Shown piece after piece: positions 22,877 through 34,739 of a stretch of 64,000 bases of DNA. Positions within the stretch are counted from its first letter, which is position 1; every line of letters starts with the position of its first letter. This DNA is from Phyto melanocephala (lineage: Eukaryota > Arthropoda > Insecta > Diptera > Rhinophoridae). Below the pieces are notes generated by a model that saw nothing but the letters and a program-made list of their open reading frames with translations, had not been told where the DNA came from and ran no database searches. The DNA lies in NCBI GenBank assembly GCA_941918925.1, contig OW799236.1, forward strand, positions 77,068,713 to 77,132,712, given 5' to 3'. The position numbers were made by a program, and so were the translations under genes.

Positions 22877-23781
22877 AAGGGTGATTTTTTAGCTATTATC
22901 TTTTTGGCAACACTGGTTCAAACAGCTGACGCACGTTTCGTGTTTTGTTTCACTGTCAAACATCTTCAGTTTGGTCTATAATTTAACCATGAATCGTCTT
23001 AAAAACGAACAACGCTTGAAAATTATTGAATTTTATTATCAAAATGCGTGCTCTGTTAAGAAAGTTCATCGCGCGCTTCTTATCGAAAAATTGTGTTCAG
23101 CGACGAAGCTCATTTTTGGCTCAATGGGTACGTTAATAAGCAGAATTGTCGATTTTGGAGTGAAGATCAGCCAGAAGCATTGCAAGAGCTACCAATGCAT
23201 CCAGAAAAAATCACAGTTTGGTGCGGTTTATGGGCTGGTGGCATCATTGGACCGTACTTCTTCAAAGATGATGCGAATCGTAACGTAACTGTGAATGGTG
23301 AGCGCTACCGTGAGATGATATCCAACTTTTTTTTGCCCAAAATGCAAGAGCTTGACTTGCATGACATGTGGTTTCAACAAGACGGTGCCACATGCGACAC
23401 AGCATGCTTAACAATGGACTTATTGAGAGGCGAGTTCGGTAAAAATTTTATTTCACGTTCGGGACCGGTCAATTGGCCGCCTAGATCGTGCGATTTAACG
23501 CCTTTAGACTATTTTTTGTGGGGCTATGTTAAAGCTCATGTCTATACACACATGCCCGCATTGGAAGACAACATTGAAGCATTTATTCATGAGATACTGC
23601 CAAAATTGGACTAAGCGGATGGACCATTTGAGGCACAGTCACGGTCAACATTTGCATCAAATAATCTTCAAACATTACATTATATGGACCGTACTATCGA
23701 TTCAAATAAAGATTTCATGCATTTTTCTGAATTTTATGTGTTTTTTTTTAACTTTCCTATAGCTCTTAAAAAATCACGCTG
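22877..23781 (+). mobile_element. mariner-like element (rosa/DD41D), internally deleted, ends intact
   Basis: Left end AAGGGTGATTTTTTAGC and right end (reverse complement) CAGCGTGATTTTTTAAGAGC form short TIRs flanked by TA (22875-22876 and 23782-23783). At 905 bp it is about 0.4 kb shorter than a full mariner of this type. It is the best preserved copy in the window and serves as the reference for the others. Confidence 0.8.
22989..23614 (+). pseudogene. rosa/DD41D mariner transposase pseudogene
   Basis: ATG at 22989 starts MNRLKNEQRLKIIEFYYQNA (first helix-turn-helix). After HRALL a deletion and frame change lead into FSDEAHFWLNGYVNKQNCRF, read in frame from about 23090, with the first catalytic Asp in FSDEAH. 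Then come HPEKITVWCGLWAGGIIGPY, WFQQDGATC (second Asp; the usual CHTA is CDTA here) and CDLTPLDYFLWGYVK with the third Asp. Counting between the second and third Asp gives 41 residues, the DD41D spacing of rosa-type mariners. The C-terminus ends at ILPKLD plus a stop at 23614, with homologous residues continuing in the next frame. Loss of the linker and the frame break make it inactive. Confidence 0.85.
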
Positions 23782-23789
23782 TACAAACT

Positions 23790-24550
23790 GTGCGAAAATA
23801 ATTAATACAATTAAAAGTTAAACTAAAAAATTGAAAATGTTGAAGCATAAAAGAAAAAAAATATAAATCACAATTTAGTTACCATATTTTGTTTGTTATA
23901 ATAATTGCATTGAATGTGCGTTAATTTAAACAACAAACGAACAAACTTGTCGTGCCTATATACATAGTATGTATGTATGTCTGTGTGTCAGCGGTATAAG
24001 GAAGAATTTTTAAACGAAATTAAACTAAGAAAATTTTCTTTCTAGCCTTTAAATTGTAATTTAAATTAAAGACATCATTTCAAACAAAATACGTAATTGC
24101 ATATAAAATAAGACATAGATATCTATCATTTAAATCAAAGACAGGAGAAGAAAAAAAATCTATAACAGCCTTATTTGCTTATTTTCCTTGTAATAAATAC
24201 CTTTTGTCCTAAAATTCAAACAAATTAATCAACTATTTTTATGTCAGTTATTGAGTTTCGAAATTGTGCAGCCAAACGTACATACATATGTATATCAACT
24301 TTGATAGTTATTTTTTATTAAGGAATTATAATTTACGTATTCGACCGGTTAACCTGTTTTTTTCTTAATTTTCAAAAAAGCAACCGGTTGTTTTTAATTA
24401 TAATTTTCGAACTATTTCTTAAAAAAGTCGTATAATCGATCACCCTAATGTGTAGGTACTATCTACAGTAAATAATTTTCTTAAGTTTCTTTTCATATCT
24501 GCCCACTTTGAGAATATATGGCAACTTTATTTACATTTAGGCGCACAAAA
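23790..24550. other. unassigned non-coding stretch
   Basis: AT-rich with no gene. An imperfect ACCGGTT inverted pair lies at 24345-24390. Confidence 0.4.
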
Positions 24551-24555
24551 ATAAA

Positions 24556-24714
24556 CTGCCTGTTCAACGATGTCGAAAGAAAACACAAGCGAACTTTCAT
24601 TCGTACAAATATATTGAAAACAACAACAAAAACTAAAAATTTGTTTTTGTTTTCAACGTATTTGTACGAATGAAAGTTCGCTTATGTTTTCTTTCGACAT
24701 CGTTGAACAGGCAG
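24556..24714. mobile_element. 159-bp near-perfect hairpin (foldback MITE)
   Basis: CTGCCTGTTCAACGATGTCG at 24556 is mirrored by CGACATCGTTGAACAGGCAG ending at 24714. The two arms of about 75 bases differ at about four positions and enclose a loop of a few bases near 24636. Flanks AAAATAAA and AAAATAAT may be an 8-bp duplication with one change, which would fit a hAT-type insertion. No coding sequence. Transcripts crossing it would form a long double-stranded stem. Confidence 0.7.
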
Positions 24715-24722
24715 AAAATAAT

Positions 24723-25378
24723 AAAAAACAAAAACAACGTCATAAAATAAAAACAAAAAAAAAAGATGGTCATTAGTGTTATTGAGTAAATAATGTTTAC
24801 CTATGTAGGCTAGAATGCGAATACCAATGCAGGGCATGGAAAAAAGGCAAAAAAAGAAATAGAAAAAATGTATTGTATTGCACATAAATTAGTAAAAAGC
24901 AATAATAACAACATCAATGACAACGCATCTTCATGCAACGTGTGTCATTTGCTCCTAAATTTGCAAATATTCGTTGTTTGCTGCTTGAATTGTATACAAA
25001 CAATAACAGAAATATGTTTTTGATTGTATGTATGCATTTGCATACACGTATTTGAACGCGATGTTTTTGTTCTGATGATGTTGCTGGTTTTTATTTGTGT
25101 TAAAATACAATAATAAGAAAAAATATGCATGTATGCAACATGTTAATGAGTGTATGCATGTGTACAAGTTAATTTTTGTTGTTACTGCTGTATGTGTTTA
25201 TTGTTATTGTATAATATTGCTGTTGTGTTTGTTGTTGTTGAAGATCAGTTACTCTCGAGTACAGTTCACTATGCACTTGTTATTATTACATATTCTTGTT
25301 ATTGTTATGCATATTTATAGTAGTAGTGTGGTTGGTGTGGTGGTCCAATTGATACTGGCAACAACAGCATATACATAC

Positions 25379-25409
<31 letters not shown>

Positions 25410-25960
25410 TATACCAAAACCAGCCTGTGTATCCTCACACTATTCGCGGCAGAGCATACGAGTAGTATTAAATTTTAGTTCATAGTATTTTGTAGGCATT
25501 TGATAGTGATATTTTACGCTGCACTGCATTGCATGTTGTGCATTCAGGCTAAAGAAAAACAAAAACATTGGAAGTTCAACTGTGAATTTTTATATAAAGG
25601 GGCCGAGTGGGGAAGTAATGGTTACAGAGAAGCAGCCAGAGGGTAGCCAGATTATTTTGCTTATATAAATTATATTTTAATTAATATTATTAACTATGGG
25701 CTTTGCAGGATTCTAAGTGCAGCAAGTTTAATATTATTTTGCTGAGCTCTTTTTCGTGATTGAGTAACATAGATCCAAACATCATAACATTCACATTTAT
25801 GATTTTAATAGGATACTTCAATGCTTTACAAAAATTTGAAATAATAGAATTGCTTAACACAGTGGTTTTTTTTAACAGTTTTGGAATTGAAAATTAAAAG
25901 AAAAACAACAGAGAAATTGCAAAAGTAAATGAAATATTTATTTGGGCCTTAAATTAATGC
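24723..25960. other. non-coding stretch with simple repeats
   Basis: Low-complexity TTG/ATTG-rich sequence gives overlapping short frames on both strands around 24945-25465, none with protein-like features. A tATG/TATG microsatellite lies at 25376-25412. Confidence 0.4.
25376..25412. repeat. (TATG)n microsatellite
   Basis: About nine copies of the tetranucleotide TATG/CATA are arranged in tandem. Similar shorter runs occur near 15.39, 29.89 and 47.3 kb. Confidence 0.85.
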
Positions 25961-25984
25961 CTGCCTTTGTCTTTTTTACTTTTA

Positions 25985-26225
25985 TTTTATATAAATGTTG
26001 CCTACGGCTTCGATGTAGGTGGCTCATCCGTAAGCTCCAATTTTGTAATACTTTTTTACAGCATTTCGTCCGGTATCTCGCTAATGGCAGCAGTAATGCT
26101 GTCTTCCAGGCCTGACAATGTGGCTGGCTTACCCCTTTACACGAAAGACTTTACGTATCCCCACAAATAATAGTCTAGTGGGGTCAAATCGCATGATCTC
26201 CATGGCCAGTGGAATAATCCATAAC
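25985..26225 (-). pseudogene. mariner-like transposase, C-terminal fragment
   Basis: Reading right to left from 26210: WPWRSCDLTPLDYYLWGYVK (third catalytic Asp in LTPLDY), then KPATLSGLEDSITAAISEIP and DEML near 26050. This is colinear with the C-terminal quarter of the 22.9 kb copy. One stop after SFV. N-terminal part absent. Confidence 0.75.
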
Positions 26226-26229
26226 ATTA

Positions 26230-28355
26230 TCACATGTCATTACGGTAGAGATTAAATTATGTAGTCTGACAACTGTATTACCATTTGTACTCGGTATTAA
26301 ATTTATTTGAAAAACGTGAATATTCAAAACGTTACCGTCGTTACAATCGTCATTATTTTACTTGTCTACGTTCTTGTCGTTTTGGAGTTAATATTACTTT
26401 ATTTCTATATTGACATCACTTTAATACTAATTAACAGCAATTTGGTATTCCCAGCAATCTTGTGATCTGCTTAGTGTTAATTTAAGTAATACAAAAAACA
26501 CATTTCTTATATATGAAACAAACAACAAAATGATGTTGACACAAAAGCGGCAACTGGAGTAAGGGCGAATGATCTGTTCAATGAAAAAGCTTATTTTTGT
26601 CTCAATGGTCATATCGTTTAATGATGTTTAAGTATTGCTTAGATTAAACACTACCATTAACACAATACTACCGAGTTTCGGAAAGTAGTAAAAAGTGTGA
26701 ACATTATTTTAAAGGCTGGTACATGCAAAAAGAATTAACAGCATCATTAAGACTAGTCATTGGCAACAAATACCAATGCATTTGCAATTGTATAAGTAGG
26801 TGCGATGAACAAAACCTTTGCTAAAAAGCTGATGGGCGCGACTGGCGAGTTTATTTTGGGTCAATACGTGTGTGTGAGGTTAAAAGAGAAAATTATTTTA
26901 TTACATTTATTTGCCTATGACTGATTTAAGTAGATAATCTAGAAACCAAGGTGAAGGATGACGGTATCGATCAGAGACTAAACGGAAAGAGAGAAAGAAT
27001 CGTAGTATCTATGTTTAAAACTAATAATCAGGGATGTAGTCTACTCTAAGAAGTAATTAATAATAAATCTGGGGTCAAAATACGGCATTCGATATTAATC
27101 GAACGAGATGTTACCATTTTTGAAAGTAACAACACTCTTTTATTAGTAAAATATATGCGAAATATTGAAACGCAAAAAATATATAATTATAATACGAATA
27201 CAATAGTCTTTTATGAGAAGAGTAGTGAAAATGATTTCTTACATATTCTAGTAGAAAGCAGTATGTGGATTTTCTCTTGTTCCAGTTAAAAACTCTTAAT
27301 GCTTTGTTAAGTTTTTTTAACCGCTTTTATAATACAATATAGGAGCGATATATCTGCTTATGTAAGCAACATTTTTCTAAAAAATTGCGTTGGCCTTTCA
27401 CCACCATTTGCACCTTTTAAAGGCTTCCCAAAACAATTTAGTGCTATTGCTATATCTTCCCAGATTGTTTAACTCTTGCTGGGGCCCATTGGTGGAACCA
27501 ATAATACCGCCACAGTAGAGATGATACAGCAACAACGAAATGAATAATTTTAAATTTTGATTTCACACAAACAAACTATAAAAATGCAGAACGGAATAAA
27601 TAATGAGACGCATTATTTTGTTAATCTGGTAACATTTGTTGATGGTCATTTATAAAAACAACAAAGCTGAGTGAGTGACTAATGGGTGTGAGTGCCATTT
27701 TTAGGAGAACCACAATACTCAGCAAAAGACGAATTGTAAATTGCAAGTGCAATATGAGCAAATTTTGTTGTTATTATTATTGACTATTTATGACGATGCG
27801 AACATTGAGGAAAATAGTTATAATGATGGTAAACATCATGATGAAGTATATGATGTGCATGTATAAGTATTTGCAAATAACAGCATATAAGTGTGTATGT
27901 ACGCCTGTTTATGAGAATGCATGAAGGACAGGCGCATACTTTTGCGCGGGCTTATCATTGAAAGCCAAAGAATTGAATGAAATCGTTTTTTCTTTCCTTT
28001 TTTTAATTTAAACTTTGTTGTCTTTTTAATTTGATTCGTTTTTGTGAAGAGTTTTCTTATTTCTTTTGTGCCTCTCTTTTTAATTTCTGCGGAAAAAAAC
28101 ACACACACATGCATACATATGTAAACAAATAAAATAATGTCTTTAAAATATATAATTGAAAAATAAAGCAGTGGAGGAAATATTTTTATTGTTTTACAGT
28201 TTTTAAATATCCAACTAATGAAGTGGGATATGTCTTGCAATTTTGGTAAGATTATTTCATAGGAAAAGTTAATATTAGAAGGGATGGTTTTTTATAAGAA
28301 AACGTTCACCTTATTAAATTAATTGGAAGTTAAGATTTTTGCAAATTAATATTAC
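26230..28355. other. unassigned non-coding stretch
   Basis: No gene supported. Minus frames at 26427-26612 and 27836-28240 have no recognisable domain; the latter is Lys/His-rich low complexity. Confidence 0.4.
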
Positions 28356-28358
28356 AAA

Positions 28359-28870
28359 TAAAGGGTGACTTTGTTTTTGCTATTTGGTTTGCTGTTTAGT
28401 GCTAAAAAAGATTCGTGACATGGGACAATACTCCGAGCACTATAAAAATCACAAGGCTCCGTGCAATGATTACTGATTTTTTTTACCAAAATTCAGGAAT
28501 TGGATTTGGTTGACAAGACGGTGCCATATGCCACATAGCACGCCTTACCATTGACCTATTGAGAGGGGAGTTTGGTGAGAAATTAATCGTACAATTTGTA
28601 GCAGCCCATTGGTCGCTAAGATCGTGTGATTTGACCCCATTAGACTATTTTTTTAGGCATACGTAAGGGTAATTTAAGACCTGAAATGCAGAATAATGTC
28701 TTAAAAAGAATGGCAAATTTTAGCTCATAAATGGACCAGCTACGGCGTAGTCGCGGGAAGCCTTTACATAAAATAATTTTTAAGAAGTAAATAGCAAGCA
28801 TTAACTTATCGTCCCATTTACATAAATATTCCTCTCACTTTTGAAAATTGTCTTGGTTTTTTATTTTCGT
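28359..28870 (+). pseudogene. mariner-like (rosa/DD41D) relic
   Basis: The left terminal repeat AAAGGGTGACTTTG follows TA. A short body preserves QDGAICHIARLTIDLLRGEF (second catalytic Asp) at about 28514-28575 and RSCDLTPLDYFF at 28618-28655. The N-terminal two thirds are deleted. Right end not clearly readable. Confidence 0.65.
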
Positions 28871-30930
28871 ACCTGAAACTGCTAAAAATTACCAATTATG
28901 TTCATAGCTGAAACTAAAAGAAAAATATTCGCAAATACACAAAAGCTATGACAATAAATCTTATGGTAGCGTATAGAAGTTTTTAAAACGGCTAACTTGA
29001 ACGATTTATTTTAAAAATTTGTTAATAGAAATCATTGCAGATCAAAATTCTGTCTAAAAACAGCTAAAATTTTGGGTAAACTACATGTTGTCAGCATTAT
29101 GGCTAAGAATTTTGTCATAATTTTATTTTTAGCACCAAATTTAAATTTTTTTATTGAAGATCCTCGAATGACAATGGAACCAGCTGTTTCTATTTCTCTT
29201 GTGACACTGGGATATGTTGCCTTGGCAAAGCCCTTGATACTATGAAACTTATGGCAATAATAGGTGTAACCAACGCATCTGGCGGTGCGATTAAGAGCAG
29301 ATTTAACCCACGACTGAAATAATAGAATCCTATTTAATATCACAGAAACTGGTGAATGCTAGCAACTATCCTGAACTGGTTTTTAATACGGCCTTAGTAA
29401 GGAAAATCACGGTTGTGCTTGAAACCCAAAAAAGCGGACAGAAGAGTGTGGTTGTTAAATGGCTGATGCTCTTGGCATTATCTCTTTTAATAGAGTTGCT
29501 TGATGGTTATTTGGTAGCTATCTAAAAAAAACAGCAGACTGTTGTCTTGAACTCGTATTTGAAATATTAATTCTTAAATCAAGCATTTTGTACTTGGTTT
29601 AAGAAAATCCGTACTTACTGTACTTCTGACACCTCTACGGCTTACTTTAAGTACGGATTACTTGATTTGTTTTTGAGTGTATTTATTGTAGTTTATAAGA
29701 GGAATAATAAAAACACTATTGATGCTACATACCATAACAAATATGGAAAACATCGCCATAAACATTGCGCCATCATTAACATCATTATCCAACAACATTA
29801 TCAGTTTTATACCTTTTTTTTTATTCAATTGGGTGGAGTTAAATCTTTTTATGTTACAAAAGATTGAAAGTGTATACATATAGGTACATACATATGTATA
29901 CATTCATATATACATCGATACTTGTTCACTTGGTTATAATTTGTTTTCGTTTTGTTTCCTTTACATGCTGCTGTTTTTGTTTGCATATGGCAACATTTTG
30001 TTGTCAGAATATTTTTTTTATTTTTATTGTTTTTTTTTTGTTTTGTATACTTTTTTACACATGACCTCGTTCTAAAGTTTTCTGTGCTCCTGCTTATTGA
30101 TGATGTTGTTTGTCAACAACATTTTGTTTTGTCAGTTTCGTACGCCATTACTGTTATGAATATTGTTGATCATTATCATTATTGTTGTCATTATTGTAAT
30201 CATAATCAACACTCTCATTACCATTGCTACGTACTCAATAATAAATAAACTGTACAAATTGTAGTTGTGTTTTCTTATATGTATGTATGTGTATTATATA
30301 CTTAACATACACACATTGATACAAGTATCTTCTTAACCTTATGATTGATAAACATTAAATTTATTTTGCAGCATCAGTGTAGAATGTGGTGGCAGAAAAA
30401 TCAAAGCTGTACGTACGACCATTTTTAATTCGTTTTGGTAAAAGGGCCCTGATGTTAACTTTATGGCGAGATTTGATCCCTACAGTACCGTTATTTGTCA
30501 CGGTTAAAGAATTTTCTTGTAATGAAAAAAGTAATAAATTGAATTGATAAGATTCCAAGCTAAGACAAGTCAAGGAAAGAAATGAAAATTGGCTTTATGT
30601 ACGTATATAAATGAATTATTACTCAAGAAAACTGATCCTTCTGTTAAGGCGTTATTTATGCAGGTCCTAATTGTAGCAATATTTATTTAGCTACTTACTT
30701 ATCCTGACCCAAGCTCTAGAGGTGCTGTTGAGAGTTTATCTGATTTGAGTGTGTTTTGTATGTCTTTTTGTTAGGTTAAAAAAGAGGTGCTTCTTTAGCC
30801 GATACCAATGATAGGTATATCAATCCAATATGTTGTACGTTTCGCTAAAGGAAGGTTCCCCATTTTAGGCATAAGCCTTATGCATGAAAAATTTGAATTT
30901 GATCCGCTCAATGTTATCTCTTAGTGATTT
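28871..30930. other. non-coding stretch with one unrecognised frame
   Basis: The minus-strand frame at 29032-29343 (103 residues, with SWVKSALNRTARCVGY and TREIETAGSIVIRG) is the only one with a protein-like composition, but I do not recognise it and see no neighbour that supports it. The remainder is AT-rich with TTG-rich simple sequence near 29650-30250. Confidence 0.35.
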
Positions 30931-31290
30931 CTAATCCGAATCTATATTTCAGAAAAAGGCAGGACCTTGGAAAAGGTAGTGTTCCATTACTTCGTCTTTT
31001 TGGCGTTCTCAATCTTAAAACCTCTTTTGTTCTCTCATAATTTGGATCACTCTTGTATTTTTACCAATTTACCGACAGTAAAATGTTGCTATTTTCTTAT
31101 GTATTCCTCCAGCATTTAAGTTTTAGGTTTATTTTTGTGCAGTGTTGTAGTGATTTTTATAATTTGGTGGCTTCCTCGTTTCCAATTATGTCATGATATT
31201 CCGGTATCCATATTATATATAGATTTCACAGTATGCTTACGAGCTTTACTTGTTCTTGCATATTAGGCCATTTCAAGAATTAACTTTTTG
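30930..31290 (-). pseudogene. LINE RNase H relic
   Basis: Reading right to left near 31205-31160 gives EYHDIIGNEEATKL, the conserved closing motif of LINE RNase H domains (PGHxxIxGNEEAD). It lies in opposite orientation to the LINE at 31.5 kb. Only this tail is readable. Confidence 0.55.
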
Positions 31291-31479
31291 TTATTCATGG
31301 TCTTAATAACTAATTGCATTTAGCAGTTGACACGATCTATGTGTGGAAAACAATATTGTGATCTGGAAGGTGGAAGTCTTTACCTCTGTTTCTAGATTCA
31401 TACAAAACTGATATGGAATGATCATGTTGGAGCAAAGATGCAGAAGGCAAAGTGAATTTTGAAACAGTGTAAACGGGTT

Positions 31480-31947
31480 TGCGGTCATAGGTGGGGAATC
31501 TTGCCTTAGGCTGCACACCGATTTATACGGTGGTGGTGAGACTAATAATCACTTACGCAAAGTTGGCTTTGGCTCAGAGAACTGCTTACATAGGTATATA
31601 TGGTGCAATTCGTGCCACACCAATGCAGGCAATGGAAATGATGCTAGGATTGCTGCCGTTGGATTTATTGATAAAGAAAACGGCTGAAAGATTAGCAATG
31701 CGGATGCAAAAAGATCGGACATGGTATTGCTTAGGGCATAAGAGAATCCTGGACGTCTTGAAGACAGAGATTATGAAGATTCAGACGCCGTTGGAGCTCA
31801 CGAGTCGGATAAAATTGGTCGAAAGACTACATCACACGCTAATATCGAATGGATCCATGCAAAATCAATGCTTGGAAAATTACATCAGTAACATTACTAA
31901 TAGGTCCTTTACGGACGGAAGCACTGGTGTATATACATATGCATATA
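31480..31947 (+). pseudogene. LINE reverse transcriptase C-terminus to RNase H, split by a mariner
   Basis: The frame reads IYTVVVRLIITYAKLALAQR, then TAYIGIYGAIRATPMQAMEM and LLPLDLLIKKTAERLAMRM: the C-terminal thumb region of R1/LOA/Jockey-type reverse transcriptases. About 100 residues later comes RSFTDGSTG, the opening of the RNase H domain with its first catalytic Asp. Twelve codons further on the mariner at 31950 interrupts it. RNase H continues beyond 32834 as ADMLGLLQALEKKVST, now in a different frame. The open stretch of about 150 codons suggests a relatively young copy. Related relics: 15.9 and 34.3 kb. Confidence 0.75.
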
Positions 31948-31949
31948 TA

Positions 31950-32832
31950 CCGGGTGTCCCAACTAGAACACAATTTTTAAATTTGGCGCCATTTGAAGTG
32001 TCATTGTTTGACATTTGAACAATTGTTATTGTTTGCTAGTAGAAGGTACGAGGTTAGTAAAAATGGAGCGCTACACGAATGAACAACGCACTCTCATTGT
32101 GAAATTGTTTTACAAAAATGGTGAGTTTTGTGGCTACAGTTCACAAATTACGATCAATTTGGGGTCACATTTCCATCTTGATGGCTTCGTCAATAGGCAG
32201 AATTGTCGCATTTGGGGTGAGGAAAATCCTCAAGTGATTCACGAGAAGCAAATGCATCTTCACGTTTCACTGTGTGGTGTGGTTTTTAGGCTGGAGGAAT
32301 CATTGGACCTTTTTTTATGAAAATGAGGCAGGTCAAGCGCAAACAGTCAATGGTGTTCGGTATCGTGAAATGATAACCAGTTTTTTCTTGCCTAGAATTG
32401 AAGAAATGAATGTGGAGGGCATGTGGTTTCAACAAGATGGCGCCACATGTCATACAGCCAGAGAAACAATTCAATTGCTGCATCAGTCATTTCCCGGTCG
32501 TGTTATTTCGCGTTTTGGAGACCAGAATTGACCGCCTAGATCGTGTGATTTAACATCTTTAGATTTTTTTCTTTGGGGTTTTTTGAAGTCGATGGTTTAC
32601 GCGAATAAGCCGACGACGACTCAAGCCTTAAAAGAGGAAAAGGTCGTTGAAAATTTCATTAAAAGATCGCGTATGTGCCAGCAAAGCCGCGGCGGCCATC
32701 TTCACGATATATTGTTCCATACATAACCTCATTCTGTCTACTTTACGATATAATAAAGTTTCACTATTTTTTTTTTAAGATATCTGTGTTTTATTTAAAA
32801 TTTAAAAATTGCGTTCTAGTTGGGACACCCGA
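31950..32832 (+). mobile_element. mariner-like element nested in a LINE, ends intact
   Basis: TIRs CGGGTGTCCCAACTAGAAC at 31951 and the reverse complement of the right end, CGGGTGTCCCAACTAGAAC ending at 32831, agree over about 33 bases with very few differences. TA duplications lie at 31948-31949 and 32833-32834. At 883 bp it is internally deleted. The terminal repeats differ from the GGGTGATTTTTT type at 22.9 kb, so this is a distinct family with a related transposase. Confidence 0.85.
32063..32680 (+). pseudogene. mariner-like transposase pseudogene
   Basis: ATG at 32063 begins MERYTNEQRTLIVKLFYKNG; after about 25 residues it jumps to HFHLDGFVNRQNCRIWGEEN, so the linker and the first catalytic Asp are deleted. 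A frameshift near 32290 is followed by QTVNGVRYREMITSFFLPRI, WFQQDGATCHTARETIQLL (second Asp), RVISRFGDQN, a stop, and RSCDLTSLDFFLWGFLKS with the third Asp. The distance between the last two Asp is close to the DD41D spacing. Not functional, but well preserved in the C-terminal half. Confidence 0.8.
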
Positions 32833-32834
32833 TA

Positions 32835-32945
32835 CCATGAGTCTGGAGAAGCACGTACGCGTCCTTCTGGCAGATATGCTTGGTTTGCTGCAAGCATTGG
32901 AGAAAAAAGTCTCAACGATCGGTAGCCTTAAAATCCCTAAGTAGC
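32835..32945 (+). pseudogene. LINE RNase H, right-hand part
   Basis: Directly follows the TA of the mariner. The frame SLEKHVRVLLADMLGLLQAL resembles the second RNase H segment (usually FQAEMLGLLQA), consistent with being the other half of the LINE left of 31947. It closes at 32943. Confidence 0.5.
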
Positions 32946-34230
32946 AAGTGTCGAAAAGGAATAATCTACTTAGATACTACCTCTACATTATTGTTACCTC
33001 TGTTTCGGCTCATGCCATAGAATTCATTTCAAGTTCGGTTATCAACTTTCGAGCCGTTTGTATAAAGATAAGTACTATGGATTTTATTCCTTACTCTTAT
33101 TACTTCTTACCAGTTCCTCTTTTCTGATGAGATTTTGTCACATGTTACATGCGTAATATTTCCTACCAGCAGGATATCAATTATTTTTAGTTTTCTGGTC
33201 ATATGTTCCTTAATCAGCCATTCGTAGCAGCTAAGTCCGAATCATACTTTATCTGTATCTCGATTTAAGCAGAAAATTTTGTATTAAGCTCAGTCCCTAA
33301 GGATGTCCAACACACTATCGAGGTATGTATGTATATCTTAGGATTAGTACACTTGTGTATAGCCAGTGTGTCATCTTCTAGCTTTTTCAACACTTTAAGC
33401 CTATCGTATGTATGTATGTATATCATAAAAGTCGTACGCGTATTGCTAATTAAGCATAATTTATTTAGCAAGTTCTTATTCATTTAAAATTCCTGGTTTC
33501 AATTTTTCCAATTTAAACTGCCGGTCTTTTAATATTTTTCTTGTTATTTTCTAAGTTCTTTCACAAAGAAACTTTCATGCAAACTGATTTTAGACACAAG
33601 TCAAGGCTTTGTCACACTCACAACGCAGGATTAATCACATAAATTATTTCATTGAGTTTTAATAAGTATGTACAACAACACAGAAGAAGTATACTTGTAA
33701 AAATATTAAAACAACAATAACCCTCAAATACACACACAAGCGTAAGAGCACTAATAATTTGTTTACATTTTTCTATACGATTGCCACGAAAACAAGGAAA
33801 AATCGCCCTCTGTTTACCCGTTTTAGACTACAATAGACATTCATAAACACCCATTTTGCCTGTACTCACTTATCATCCTAACTCGAATTTACATACATTC
33901 ACCTTGTATTGTGTTTATCAAAATAACTAAATACCCTTACAATACTAATACACTACTGCACACATATATCTTTACAGTGTATTAATAAAGAAAAAATATG
34001 CACATACATACAACGTGTATCATGTTTTCCAAGTTTTTTTGTTTTTGTTGTGGTTAATACTCAATACATCAGTGATGCCGTTTGGTTGCCGTTCATCAAT
34101 ATTTTGTAAATTTTCTACGTAACATGTTAGTATTATTTTATTGTTTAAATCAACATGCAAAGACTTACACCAGAACAAACTCTCGGAGGCATGTTAACTT
34201 AGCGAAGTATCAACGCCTTGCTGTTATTGT
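32946..34230. other. unassigned non-coding stretch
   Basis: No gene supported; part of the left third may belong to decayed LINE sequence. CATA-type repeats near 33325 and 33410. Confidence 0.4.
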
Positions 34231-34234
34231 TAGT

Positions 34235-34610
34235 CTCGGGTATAGAGGTTTATTAGCATCTCTGGCTGGAGCATAGGAGAATACTGAACTTTGCACATGC
34301 ACATAAAGAGGTTAGGATTCAGATACCGAGTCGAGGGTTGTACGCTCATAGCGGATGAATTCGTGCACAATGAGGGCATGAATAATGACATCAGTAGCAT
34401 TACTGATTGGGCATATGGGTATCCTTGACCTCGTGCTTGAAGATGTAAGGAAGACTCAGATCGCGATAGACTAAGGATCACGGGTGGGAACACATACATA
34501 AGTGTAAATGCTTAAAGGTTATCTGTCTAACGAAGATTCCGGCGGTTGCGAAGGACTGTGCGATTAGGATTGTCAAAAATCACCAGCCGGCAATGTGAAA
34601 TCCTTTTCTA
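34235..34610 (+). pseudogene. LINE ORF2 relic
   Basis: DNA words GAGGTTAGGATTCAGATACC, GCGGATGAATTCGTGC, AATAATGACATCAGTAGCAT and GCGAAGGACTGTGCGAT line up in order with the relics at 15.9 and 31.7 kb. Frames are broken throughout. Confidence 0.5.
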
Positions 34611-34739
34611 GTCTAGAGGAAATACTTGTAGTGTCGCGGGACCCAGTGAAGAAATGGATGCCGATAGGTAACCTCAATAGACGAAAAATAGAGAACTCGA
34701 ATTTATCGATCCGACGACGTTCTTAGTAAGTCGGTCTTT

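Noticed and set aside
25097..25465. 122-residue plus-strand frame
   Set aside because: Derived from TTG and TATG simple repeats; hydrophobic by composition only.
27836..28240. 134-residue minus-strand frame
   Set aside because: Lys, His and Tyr-rich low-complexity translation of AT-rich DNA with no domain.
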